A stretch of DNA of 22,618 nt from Plantago elongata (Eukaryota > Streptophyta > Magnoliopsida > Lamiales > Plantaginaceae), in NCBI GenBank assembly GCA_036897095.1, contig JAYMSP010002757.1:1-22618 (forward strand). The letters are read 5' to 3'. Made by a program: the position numbers and the translations under genes. Below, piece after piece: positions 8,599 through 19,724 of this stretch. Below the pieces are notes generated by a model. That model was not told the origin of the DNA. It did no database searches and was given only the letters and a program-made list of their open reading frames with translations. Each line of letters starts with the position of its first letter. The stretch's first letter is position 1.

Positions 8599-11500
8599 CT
8601 ACAAATTTCCAAGTAAAGTTGAAGCATTCTCTTGTAAGGTTTTCCAAGCTGCTATTACATGTCTTTCTTCAGTCAGGGGAGCTCCAATCGCGAAACGCAG
8701 AACATACTTGCTTGTTAAGACCTGCGAGCACACTCAATGATTTGAGTTACAATACGGAAGAAACAGACAAGTCAATGTTATTAGTAATTTCTTTTTGATT
8801 TTTTTAATATTTGCTGAAGACAACTCAAAACTAGAGCTTACTGTATGTGAGATGAAGAGTTTCCCGCTTGAGTTGACTGCATCAAGTAATTCATGATTCA
8901 ATCTGTTACCGAGCTCTTCCTTGCTCTGAGGCGGCTTCAAACAGAAGCACACTAAAGAAAATTTCCGCGGTGCAACAATCTGCATGATTGAATGACAGCT
9001 TCTTGATCAAGACACTAAACAATTGTGCTTCTGTTAAAATTATTTACAATTTACTTCTATGTTTTGGCTGGTTTGTAGACAACACATCACTAAACCTAAA
9101 CGTGTGCAATGATGAAAGAATCCTAATATCCCTTCCAGATAATTAGTTAAGGGAACGACTAGAAACATTACCTCAAATCTAGTGTCTAGCCTAACAAGTT
9201 CTTCAAACTTCTTGGCCAGTTCAATGTGGTTTCTTATGTAAGCTTGCAAGTTTTCCAACCCGTAAAGCCTCAAGACCATCCATAGTTTCAGAGATCTGCC
9301 AACAAAAGCATAAATATATCTGAGAGTCCGAGACTGCATTTTGCTTTAATAAAATGAGAGCGTACAAAACAATGAAGCCATGTAAATAGTGGATGGTTCA
9401 TTGCATGCTGTTTATGTTATGATTATGAACATGCAGTACAAGGTTGAAAGCTAACACTGCAAATTGTAAGGTTGAAAGCTAATACTGCGAGTATTCTGAA
9501 TCATTCAACTCTTTCCATAGTATATGGTCTAATCTACATTAAGAACACATCAATACCATCGATATTCTCCACCAAAAATGTGTTATAAGACTTGTAATTA
9601 GTAAAGATCAATTTAGGAAGGTTTAACATTGGCTTTACAGCATAACGCACCTGAATCTGCGTCCTAGAGGGATTTGCCAATCTTTGTAGTCCACAACCAT
9701 GTTCTCTTGAGATGCCTGAATATGATTTATCTGAGTTAGAAAACATGAGGAAGGAAACATGGTTTATAGAAATTATTTCGACGCGAAAAATTTAAAATGG
9801 TTGTTCCAACTTCCAAACACAACCTTGAACTGGAATGATTTGTATACAACTGAAATACAATTGCCAACACGCCCCATGTAAGTAACAAAAATATGTTAAT
9901 TGAATTAAGACGTCCTTACTTGCAAATAAATTCATTTATACAACAGTATAGTGGTAGAACTCAACATACCTTGTTCTTAAGGAACTCGGGGTTTGTTGAC
10001 AGAGACTGGATGAGTGCATTTCTGTCCTGTTGATCATAAAATGGTACTTAAATGAATTGCATTCAAGATGTAATCGATCTTTGACTTATATAATTTCAGA
10101 CACTATTGATCTGAGGATTTGTGAAGTGATGAAAATACCTTCACCCAAAGAGTTGAACAGTCAAAGTTAGTAAGAAACCATTTATGAGCATTCATGTTAA
10201 ACGAGTCAGCTTCCTCAACACCATCTATATAGTGGCGAAATTCTGGGCAGATACAAGCACTCCCAGCATAAGCCGCATCCACATGTAACCATAGCTCATT
10301 ACTCTGTTAGTTGCAGCATGCATCAGGTCATGTTATTTTTCCATAAAAGACTGTAAATACAATTCGCCGACACACTACATAACTCACTTTAGAAATCTTC
10401 CCTAATGCCAGCAAAGGATCCACAGCTGTTGATGATGTGGTGCCCACCTACGGTTATGTCATGCAATCTATTTACTTAAGTAGGTGTGCAAATATTCGAA
10501 TATTGAAATTAGGATCAGCTATAGTAAACAAACAGTGAACAAAGATAACACCCTGTTGATGTCTTGATGATCTTACTAATCATCCCATGGTAACAAAGCA
10601 CTTCTCAACCAAATAGTTTAAGACAAGCCAACCAAACAAACTCTTAATCACACACTCCAGCATTTAATTCGTGAAAAAGGCAAGCAGTACAAAACACATG
10701 GAGTTTTTCATTTTAGCCATTTAAATGTTAAGTGATGCCCCTTCCAAATAGCCCAATGGCTGGAGCTTATGGAAACAATTCTCATAGTTCATATTTAAAA
10801 TAACACAATTAACACAGGTGGGTGATGTTCAAATTCAAATTTTGAAAAAAAAAAGGAGTAAACGATGAAATTTGACATTCAAATCTACGATTGTCATTAG
10901 GAAAAGGGAAACAAGGTGATATTCCTCTTTAGTAGATGGAAATAAGATAACATAAAATATCTCAAGCTGAAACGAAGACTTAATTTGCCATTTATTTGGA
11001 CCTGAAGAGACCAAAATTTGATCTTCAATCAGAAAAAAAGTGTCACTGGAAAGTCCTTACTCTTTAGCCATCAAAATATCATAATTTTATACAGGTGAAG
11101 AAATATGCAGGCACATATAGCAGCATTTACAACTAAATCAACATATATATTTAACTCCTATCATAAGATTCTCCTAGTTTTCTTACAGTAGCACACAAGA
11201 AGAATGGAATTAGACCAGTGGAAGTGTCATGTAAAATGGCTTCACTTAGCAATTCAGGAGAAAGAGCAAAATCAGTGGAAGAATCAGTTTTCAGCACCCT
11301 GATATTTTCTTCATGAATACCTGCTATCTGCCACAAACAGCAAATAAAAGAACCTCTGCTCATGAGTGCCTGCCTAACTTCTACCATCCCTCTAAAAAAA
11401 ACAACAAAAGAAAAAACCTTAGTTGCACAAACCTTGCAGGCTTTCACTATAGAAGAATGAGTTTGATCTGAACTATACGCCACCAGCTTTCCTAGGGAGT

Positions 11501-13312
11501 CTTTTCCTACCTTTCTCAGCACGTTGTCTCGAGCAGCCAAGAGCACAACTAATACTGCTTCACTCGCAGTTCCCTGTATTACTCCACCACCTTGTCCTGA
11601 AAGTAAAATGCCAATCATGAACAACTTTGCATGTCCAACAATTGAAATTACTGGTAAAGCTAATGCCAATTCAACATGTAGGACGAACAAACTAATCTTG
11701 CAAAAATATGTTATCAGATGAATAAATTGCTCAAGTACCATGAAATGCATGAACAATCAACAAGTGAATCCCACCCCTCCCAAACTATTCAACAAGTGAC
11801 GACATTGCTCTAACGACCCGAAGCATAGTAATGCATCACTATAGTCATAAATTATTCATTTCGATTTCCCAATTAGATTTTGAGTCTACAAGGAAAAAAA
11901 GTCATATTTATTTTGGCATTGAATAATTTCATAGCTTTCTTTCATGCATGAATGATATTAAAATTTCCTTGACACTAAAGTTTTCTTATATTAGAGTAAG
12001 CTCTGGTTTGATCAGATAATGGACAGAAGTTCATAAAATAATTTTTTCTCAACACTAAAAGTAGATCGAACAAGCATGAGGAGGAGAGCTTGTAGTAAAT
12101 CCAATACAGAGAGGGAAACTAATCGGATAGGAAAGCTAGGTACAAATGTTCATTAGGCTAACAGAAACATCACCGAGATGTGTTAATGCATAAGTAAAAG
12201 GACAATACCTGTTGAAAGGAAGTGATCGGGTAACTTGAGTGCTTTACCAAGCCAATCCAAAACTATCATTTCAAGCTCCGTTGCGGCGGGAGAAGTTATC
12301 CAACTAAAGCCTACCATGTTTATACCAGCACTGAGCATTTCACCAAGAAATCCTGCAACACTACTATTGGATGGATAATACGCAAAGTAATCTGGACTCT
12401 GCCAATGGGTAACTCCGGGTAGTATCTTCGCTTGGACATCTGTGGCATAAATATAAGAAGAAACCAATGCCTCTTAATACTCAACCGAGGCGTTTATTTA
12501 ACATTCATGCACCTTTTCAGTCACATAGAGTATTGTACCATCCAGTACATCTTCCAATGATTCCGGATGAACTGGCGCAGAGTCTGGAATTATTTCTCGC
12601 AGATATCCAGGCTGTAGACGTGATTAATGAATATTGATCATCATATCAAACACCAATGGTTCAAAATCTTAGTGAAATTGATTAAAATATTCTGCAGTGT
12701 CAGTGTCTTCAGCTGATCTAGATGAAATAAACATCCAATTTGTGTAACTCTTGAATACAGTGCAAGCTCTTAGCTCTTTCTAAAGTTTGCATTTTTATTC
12801 CCATGACACTTCCAAGTGTTCCAAAAGTTGAATTTTTCAAGACTCGAAAACATTTCGTGAAACTGATACTTTGAACCATATTCATTAACTAGTAGTAATA
12901 GGATTGAGCATTATTATGAACCACAACTTCTTACAAAATCCACACTAGTCCACTTGTTGCAACCAGAATTTGATTCCACAAACAAAATCGTCAACAGTTT
13001 ACCTTATAATAACAGCAAAATCGCCAACAGTTTAAGACATGGTAAACAAGACATGACAGAAGAAGAAAATAAACCTGGACTTGACTAAGAACGGGGAAGG
13101 TTTCAATATTCTTGTAGTAATCAGCAACAAAGTCGACCATTTTGTGGGCGTACTCCCTCAACTGTTCGGCGTCCATCGGTTTCAAATTGGCTTCCCTGAA
13201 TCACAAAATAGCAATAAAAATGGGTACCGTACAACAAAACTAAAAGGTGCAATCGAAATAAGACAAAGAACGTTGAAAGTATATGTGAGCATCTCGAAGA
13301 GAAGTCTTACAT
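8599..13312 (-). CDS. AAS: Aromatic aldehyde synthase (group II PLP decarboxylase family), 487 aa
   Basis: There are thirteen coding exons on the minus strand: 13311-13312 (AT of the ATG), 13075-13195, 12539-12611, 12209-12439, 11433-11596, 11187-11327, 10388-10447, 10139-10303, 9970-10026, 9651-9715, 9172-9295, 8842-8979 and 8599-8721. They sum to 1464 bases with every phase consistent. The protein starts [20 protein letters not shown]. The PLP-stacking His lies in SSDQTHS (His189), an Asp in HVDAAYAG (Asp273) and the Schiff-base Lys in FNMNAHKW (Lys305). In plant members the catalytic-loop residue is Tyr in true decarboxylases and Phe in aldehyde synthases. Here it is Phe334 ([10 protein letters not shown]), so decarboxylation coupled to oxidative deamination of Phe, Tyr or Dopa to the aldehyde is expected. 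The loop IPLGRRF has Gly where tyrosine decarboxylases usually have Ser. Length and sequence fit Arabidopsis AAS (At2g20340). It is cytosolic by family, with no targeting signal seen. Exact substrate is unknown. Confidence 0.93.
9440..9488. repeat. Two direct 21-bp repeats in an AAS intron
   Basis: Copies at 9440-9460 and 9468-9488 (AAGGTTGAAAGCTAACACTGC) differ at one base and are offset by 28 bp. They lie in the intron 9296-9650 and probably reflect a local duplication. Confidence 0.85.
10448..11186 (-). other. Largest AAS intron
   Basis: This 739-bp intron separates the exon ending LIPFFLCAT from the one starting VGTTSSTAV. It is AT-rich. I saw no transposon ends, coding remnants or RNA gene inside it. 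The other long introns (9296-9650, 11597-12208, 12612-13074) also show nothing beyond AT-rich sequence and the repeat at 9440-9488. Confidence 0.6.
13196..13310 (-). other. Intron that splits the AAS start codon
   Basis: On the minus strand the upstream exon ends CCACCAAT at 13311. The donor is GTAAGA and the acceptor is GATTCAG, ending at 13196. Splicing joins AT to G at 13195, creating ATG GAA GCC. Without splicing the same AT is followed by G of the donor, giving ATG TAA, a start followed at once by a stop. The next in-frame AUG would be Met8. Both the splice signals and the phase agree with this join. Confidence 0.75.
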
Positions 13313-14157
13313 TGGTGGAAATTTGAGAAACCTGCAAGGAAAACAGTGGAGGGGTTTTAGCTGAGTAGACTGGTTGAGTTGATAGAGATAGTGACAAGGA
13401 AAATTGATAAAAATGGTCGATTTGTTGATTACTCAGGCAGTCAGTTTGGAAGAAGATGATCTTGATACTGGAGGACGGCAGGCGGGCAATTGTGCCACGA
13501 TATTTTTTGTATTATTCATTGATATTTCTCAAATCGATATAAATTAATAAAATGTGACAGAACAATTTTATTCTAACCAATATCAGATATTCAAATTAAC
13601 TTTTTCATTAATTTTACAACATAGATTTGTTGAATTAAACTGGACTAAACTGAAGCAAGGTGGTATAAATTATAACGAAATAGAACAATGTCAGTTAACG
13701 AAATCTAATTTCTTATTTAAAAATTAGATTGAATGTTGGTAATAAATAAGATACAATAAAGAAATTGGCGGGTTAAAGAAGTTAGACTAGACTTGGTGGG
13801 TGGCGTGAACGGGCTACCTGAAAATGGTTGACGACTCACGAGGGAAGTTAGACTAGACTTGGTGGCTCGGGTCGTCTCGTCTCCACTTGTTTGGTGGTTG
13901 AAGCAAATCAATTAACATTTCTTCTCGACTAGGTCACAAGACAACACAAGGCAAGACAACACAAGACCCGACCCAATCTATTCCACAACGTTATTGATGT
14001 CAACTGTACTACTCTCCAACTCCTCCACATCTCAATTCAGTTCTACTCTACTCCAAAACCACTCAACTCTGAGGTGGAGAGAGAGAGACTGTGTCTTTCT
14101 TGGGTATTTTCATGAAAATTAAATTAGTGGCACAATTCAACTCTACATCTTCTCCTT
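13313..14157. promoter_or_regulatory. Divergent promoter region shared by the AAS and RIN13-like genes
   Basis: The region lies between the two start codons. The AAS leader occupies its left end (about 13313-13450, minus strand). The RIN13-like leader occupies its right end, including a GA-rich tract at 14071-14090, common in plant leaders. The core of about 0.6 kb is AT-rich with no gene. It holds a 22-bp direct repeat (13778-13799 and 13844-13865) and ACAAGACAACACAAG-type repeats at about 13935-13966. Confidence 0.55.
13778..13865. repeat. Two exact 22-bp direct repeats in the divergent promoter
   Basis: GAAGTTAGACTAGACTTGGTGG occurs at 13778-13799 and 13844-13865, 66 bp apart. The unit itself contains AGACTAGACT. 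It could be a paired protein-binding site or a small duplication. Confidence 0.9.
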
Positions 14158-16853
14158 ATGGAAAATCCCACTTCCCGTACAATCAACATAAGCTCCGATG
14201 ACGACGAGGACCCTGCTTTTGACCACAGCGAAGGCCACGACTGGTTGTCGGAGTTACTGGGTGACCCAGACTCTGACAATGATGATGCTGATTCCGATGA
14301 GGTCATTTTTCTCAGTCAATCCTTCCCCAAAACCCTAGAGCACAACAACTCCACTGCTAAAGCTAAACCCGCTTTAGATAATGAGGATGATGATTGTGTG
14401 GTTTTGGACTCTGATCCGGACAAACCGGTCTTGCCTGGGAATGCTAACGATGCTTACGATGATGATTCAGATGATGTGGAAATTGTTGGGGAGAAGGGTG
14501 AGGTAATTACTTCTCTTCCTTTTGTTCCGTTTGTTAGTCGGTTGATGATTTCATCTCTACCACTCTATGTAGTACGGTATTTCTTAAATGTTTGTACTGA
14601 AGCTTTTGAATTGTGAATATCATGATTTCGGACCTGGAATCGTGCCAATTGAGTTGGGAAATGAATCAGGGAAGGATAATCTTTTAGCTTTCTTTCTTAG
14701 TTGCTGTAAACTAGACAAAATGAACATAACAAGGCATGACTGTCTGTATCACAGTGGATGTGGTTACACTTTGTTGAGTAGACTTGATTTGCATTTGCAT
14801 AATGTGGTCTGTTGGTAGAGTTGTGAACTACTGAATTGATCAATTGCTTGCTGGCTTATTAACTACAGAGACGGGTTGGGCATTATTTAGTTTGTAAGGA
14901 CTGGTTCTTTTTTTTGTTTTAGTGCAACTCGTTTTATGTAGCACATTTGTGTTTCTGAGTGTGATTGTTGTATTCCTTTTCGCTCATCATTTTTTTTGCT
15001 GGAATGAATTTGATGATATCTCGACAATGCCATACATGCATATGGGTTGGAAATCAGAAACATCATATAGTCTGTAGGAAAATGGATCACTAGAAGTGTT
15101 TTATTCGTGCTAGTTCTTTCAGATCTTGCTGTCTAGAGATCATGTTTTTCTTTGTCATTACACATCTACCAATCTCTGAAGTTTGAATAGTAAGATACAT
15201 TTTTTTTCAGATTGATTGTAGAGAATCTATTGGAAAGTTGCTGATTAGTTTCTCTTTGCATCATAGGTCGCATGCAGGGACTTTCCTCATTCACGGCATC
15301 TCTGTGGTATGCATCTGTTTGCATCAACACCTCATGAGGTCCATTGCAGCCTGGTGAGATTATCTTTAAATCTTCTTTGATGCATTAGTAGTGGGGAAGA
15401 CCGCATCCATTCTGACATCTATTTCTCTTAATTTCAGTGTCATTGTTACGTCTGTGATTCTATTGCACCGTGTGATGACTGGGGCACCGGTATGTCGAGT
15501 ATTGATCACTGCCATGCAACTGATAAAGAGGAATACTGGAGAGCTGAACGTAAAAGTAGGAAGGAAGGTGATAATCCCATATCACTTATTTCGCCCGTTA
15601 GCAACCCGTTTGTGGCAACTGAAGCTTGCGCTCCACCACAGCCCAATCATCTGTTCCAAAATCCTACTTGGAGACCAACTGTATTGCGTCCATGTTCTGT
15701 GCCATCTAATCATAGAATCGCAAATGTAGTCAATCTAGGCAGATGCTACCCCGCTGGACGCAGCATTTCCAGATATAAGCCTCAACAACAGCTGTGTCCA
15801 CCTGAGCTGCCTCCATATAATAGCCATGGCACATCGAGTTATGCAACTACGAGAAGTCCTCGATTCTATCCCTCACGCGTACAGTTCAAGAGGACTGGAT
15901 TTAGGGGGGACTCACAGAATAATAGGTTTCAGTATTTCAGAAGCAACAACAGGTCCCAAATATCTGGAAATCCCTCGCATAGGAGGTCTCCTGCATGCGC
16001 AACTGCCAGATTCAATGGACGTCGTTTCTCCAATGAGCAAGGGATTGGTAATAGTATGGGTAATTCGATGTTTACTCGGCTGGAATCATCTTTTCCACCA
16101 AATCTAGATGTGAGATGTCCAAATTACATATCTTGTCCCCCTCAGATACAGTCACCATTGATTTCAAGCTTCCATGTGCCTACTCAACCAAATCTCAGTA
16201 ATGATAATTTTGTGGATGTTCTTCCTTCTCAATCTCATGTACCTCCTCCTATTCTTACCTCTAGCCTATCAGATGCAGGCAGTGCTTTCGAGTATCACTT
16301 GAATTCAACATTGACGGTAACCTCCCACCCCAATATGGGTGATACCTTTGAAAATCAATCTTATCAACCCGATGCATATGATCATGTTAGTCCCTTACTG
16401 ACCAATGGCCGGAATGATTTCCAGCTAAGCGAGCAAAATCAAAGTGGTCAAGATACGAGTGCCATGTATTTTGGCTCCGACTGGCATGTTACTCACAGCC
16501 ATATAAATTCACAAGCTTCTGCTGACGAACCTCTGTTACAAAGTGTACCAGCAGATAGTTCTCATAATCAGAGCATTCTCGAGTTAGAGGATTACCATCA
16601 TCAAGACATGACACCACTGCAGAATCACCATAAACAGCATGTAGCACCAGCACCAGCTAACTCTTCTTTAGATGCTTCTAATTGTCATTTTTCTGGAAAT
16701 ATAGACTGTGACCAACTGGATGCTCAGTTTGAGAGTTGGATGTTTGCTAATCCGTCTTCACCGGTAGCTTTTGAAGGCCCTCGTTTGCCTTACTGGCATT
16801 CACCCTCACCTGAAACTGATTCTGTAGCCGCAGGTACTCTTTTTAATATTTAA
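14158..16853 (+). CDS. RIN13: RIN13-like (RPM1-interacting protein 13-like) protein, 615 aa
   Basis: The exons are 14158-14502, 15267-15353 and 15438-16853, joined in phase 0 at GT-AG borders, ending in TAA at 16851-16853. Residues 1-115 are very acidic, with Asp/Ser clusters (SSDDDEDPA, DDDSDDVEIVGE). Residues 116-159 carry a Cys/His-rich block split over two introns: VACRDFPHSRHLC, then HCSLCHCYVCDSIAPC. This pattern suggests metal binding and is the hallmark I recognise from RIN13 homologues. The rest is Ser/Asn/Pro/Gln-rich and probably disordered. In Arabidopsis RIN13 interacts with the NB-LRR protein RPM1 and promotes resistance; whether this gene does so is inference. The last exon has a possible extra donor (GCAG|GTACTC near 16832), so a different C-terminus cannot be excluded. 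Confidence 0.85.
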
Positions 16854-17689
16854 GTATATTATGAGATGTAGAAGAAAGGATATGAGAATGTAAGGTTATG
16901 TTTCTGATGTAGATATTCTTAGCTACTCTTGCATATGATATTGATGTATATAGATCTTCATAGGCGCTCTAAGTGCATAGTGTGTTATCAGTGGTTTTCT
17001 TGTACAAAGAAGAATCAAGGTGATATTCATGTTTTCTTTTGTTACGTTTGGTTTAGAAAGAAGGCATGACCATTCTGGACTCTTTTCATTTACCCGACAC
17101 TGGTCTGGTTTATACCAAATCAGGTCCTATGTTCTTGGGTGGCTGTTTTTAGGGTTCAAGTGACCTGAACATAGAAACTCTTTTCATTTACCCGACACTG
17201 GTCTGGTTCATACCAAATCAGGTCCTATGTTCTTGGGTGGCTGCTTTTAGGCTTCAAGTGACCTGAACATAGAAAAGAGTATGCTATTGCGCCATCTGAA
17301 TCTTGGTAGAGATTGGAGCTGTGCCATTTTCAATATATGATGTAGTACAACATAATGCCTTGGTGTTTGAATGTCCTCTCTACCTCCACTGGTGAGTAAT
17401 ATCGTACAGTATACATATAAAAGACGAGAGGTCTTAACTGTATAGGGAATCATGCTTTGCCAGGAGCACTTAAATTAATGTTTCCAAGTTTGGAAATTAT
17501 TCGTTCCACATGCATGCTCAGAATCTTTAAATATTTTCACACGTGAACTTCGCCTTAAACAATAATGCCGTACAACAATACAAACTCTTTTTTCAAAAAG
17601 AGAACAATGGAGTTCCAAATAATATGTGCACTCCTTGCTGGAATTTCTTGATGAAATGATTAAACACGTGAAATAAAATCTGCCACAAG
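16854..17689. other. Intergenic region between convergent genes, with a tandem duplication
   Basis: The stretch should hold the RIN13-like 3' UTR and the 3' UTR of the metalloproteinase gene. It contains the 98-bp tandem duplication at 17079-17274. No coding signal was found. Confidence 0.6.
17079..17274. repeat. 98-bp tandem duplication with internal inverted repeat
   Basis: The copies are 17079-17176 and 17177-17274 and differ at only about three bases. Each contains CTATGTTC followed about 32 bp later by GAACATAG (17127-17134 and 17167-17174 in copy one), so each can form a hairpin. High identity implies a recent event. It lies just downstream of the RIN13-like gene, possibly in its transcript tail. 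Confidence 0.9.
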
Positions 17690-18914
17690 TTACAATAATA
17701 ATGAAAATATCCCGACCATGATAAACAATAGTGTTTCTCCCTGGCCCTCTTGGATTCGAGTCGGGTCAGATCTCGCTCCGTATAGCTCTTGGACCCCTGC
17801 GATATCATCATTTGCAAGCTCAACTTTTCGTGTGCCAGGTAAAATACTTGGATACATAATAGCATTCTCATCCGAACTATGACCCAATCCGAGCAAATGT
17901 CCGATTTCATGAACTGCAACCGATTCAAGATCTATGGCAGTGGAGGATTGATTGTTAGTTGTGTTGCTATGAAACACTCCATCAAGCACCCAGTTCTCCT
18001 CACCGTCCAAGTGGAACCTGCCAATTGGTGGCTCGAAAGCGTGTGCTAGTTTTCCCAAGATGCCATTGAATGGCTCCCTATTTCGTTTGCGACGAATTAA
18101 TATATACGTTTCTAAGCATGTTTACAGGTTTGAACTTTTTAAATGAAGCAAATTTAATACTGATATAGACCTGTCTCCATGGCTGCCATTGTAAAATGCG
18201 ATCCTTATATCCGCTCTCGGGTACGAGCTTCTCTCCCAGAATTTCAGTCGCGTAACATTCGCCCAACGCTGGAACGCCTGTGCAAAAACACCTCTCACCA
18301 TGCCTGATAGCCTGTTCTCAGGCAAAAACGCATAGGTCAATTGTGTCTTGCCCTGAGGCCAACGTGTGACGTTAGGATAGAAAGAGTAGTGAGCAACTAT
18401 AATACCTGTATTAAAGTTAATATAAACCGATTAATCTCATACCTCACTACAATCACAAACCAAACGTTAAAACTTGTTGACTAATTAATGAGATGTTTCC
18501 GTACCATTTTCAGGTCTACCAGAGAACACGGAGGATGTTCCATTGACAACATCAGGGTTTCCGCACCGAGGCTGTACAATGTGGTTGAGAGTTTGTTGGT
18601 GGAGTTGAGCTGGTAAGTCTTGACAGCAGACTCCAAGTCTGCATCGAATCTGTTTGAGAGGTTACGGTAAGAAGTGTTGAGATAACCAAAATATTTGAAG
18701 TATTTCTTGAGGTTTCGCACGCCATGAGCTTTGATGCCTTTGTGGCATCCTGTTAAGTTGTTGAAACAGTTCCATCAATGAGGTCTTTTTGGGGATGGAA
18801 GAAGCTGGAATTGATGTGTCGTTTGGGTAGATATGAGCAGATGATGTGAATAGGTTGGTGATTAGGAAGATAGTAATGGGGATTAGTAGGAGATTGGTTC
18901 ATTTGCAGTAGCAT
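17690..18914 (-). pseudogene. Matrixin-type metalloproteinase (plant MMP), frame-disrupted in its 5' part
   Basis: The exons on the minus strand are about 18914-18505, 18405-18171 and 18077-17690. The last two joins are phase-consistent with GT-AG borders. The catalytic part is intact: zinc site [12 protein letters not shown] (17876-17911), Met-turn AIMYPS and a hydrophobic C-terminal tail ([13 protein letters not shown]) as in GPI-anchored plant MMPs. The cysteine switch PRCGNPD is at 18551-18571. Upstream, three frames are needed. The first holds a signal-like stretch (LLLIPITIFLITNLF) to FQQL, the second GCHKGIKAHGVRNLKKYF to AVKTYQLN, and the third the cysteine switch. Breaks fall near 18745 and 18590, and the signal frame opens at a TGA instead of an ATG near 18902. 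It is a secreted or membrane-anchored protease by family. It is either a pseudogene or carries assembly indels. Confidence 0.75.
18078..18504 (-). other. Two short introns of the metalloproteinase gene and the exon between them
   Basis: The introns are 18406-18504 (99 bp) and 18078-18170 (93 bp), with GT-AG borders and in-frame stops when unspliced. Removing them joins GRPEN to GIIVAHYSFY and YNGSHGD to [10 protein letters not shown], both matching the family. The Arabidopsis MMP genes, as I recall, have no introns, so this structure is notable. Confidence 0.75.
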
Positions 18915-19724
18915 AAGAGAGATAAGATTAGGAGGAACAGTTGTAATTAAAGAAGGATCATTTGGTACGGTTGGCAAAACTCAAAACTAAACCAAAAGAA
19001 ACGGACAACTATCGATAGGTAGGCCTTAAGTTAATTGATAAAAAATGACTTTACACAAATGACCTTAATGTTCATCTACCTCCCAAATCAAATCTCCAAT
19101 TAATTTTACTCACTTGGATGGAGCTTGGTAATTGGTATGGTATGTTAAAAAGCATCTTATATATATTATATGTCCATTATAAATTCAAAAGTATCTATAT
19201 ACTAAAATGGATAAGAAGGAAAGTTTAATTATGTAGAATTTGTTGTTATCTTATATCTGGTCAAAGAGAACATTTAAAGCATTTCCATTCTATCCATCAA
19301 CAGTCCACAGATATTTAACAAGTTTAGTTTGAATGCGACATGCATTCACCAATAATTCACTATAATCTTTTACTACTCTCTTAATTTTTAGGAATAAATT
19401 TTACTCCTAAATCATCAAGATGCTATCAACTCCTTTTCAACTTAACCTAAATTACAAATCAATTATTATTTTATAAAAAATATGAACATACATATTGTAA
19501 TGTAAACACAATTATCAAAATGTGTAGAAGATGAAAAGAGCCCTAGAAATGATTAATGTAGAAGAAATATCTAGTTAGAATTGATATTAATTTCCAGTTC
19601 TACTTGTAAAAGCATAGCATAGCATGTAGAAAAAGAATTGATCGATTAGTTTGCAGACAGAAAACAATTAATCAGAAATACTAGTACAATTAAGGTTGTA
19701 GAAAGAAAAAGAAAAAAAAAGGAA
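18915..19724. other. Intergenic region upstream of the metalloproteinase gene
   Basis: This AT-rich stretch of about 0.8 kb lies between the metalloproteinase 5' end and the 3' end of the cupin gene. It should hold the metalloproteinase promoter and the cupin 3' UTR. I saw no gene, no clear transposon end and no long repeat. Confidence 0.5.

Noticed and set aside
11151..11756. 201-aa minus-strand frame taken as one protein
   Set aside because: It reads through an intron (11328-11432) between two genuine AAS exons; the spliced model restores the family sequence.
13182..13397. Alternative AAS N-terminus from the upstream minus-strand frame starting at 13397
   Set aside because: When spliced at 13311/13195 this frame continues out of register with MDAEQLREY, so it cannot be the enzyme's N-terminus.
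8599..14502. AAS plus RIN13-like as a biosynthetic gene cluster
   Set aside because: No second biosynthetic enzyme (reductase, glycosyltransferase, P450) lies in the window, so a metabolic cluster is not supported.
15391..15729. Overlapping plus-strand frame inside the RIN13-like last exon
   Set aside because: It is in a different frame from CHCYVCD and the long last exon, and shows no domain.
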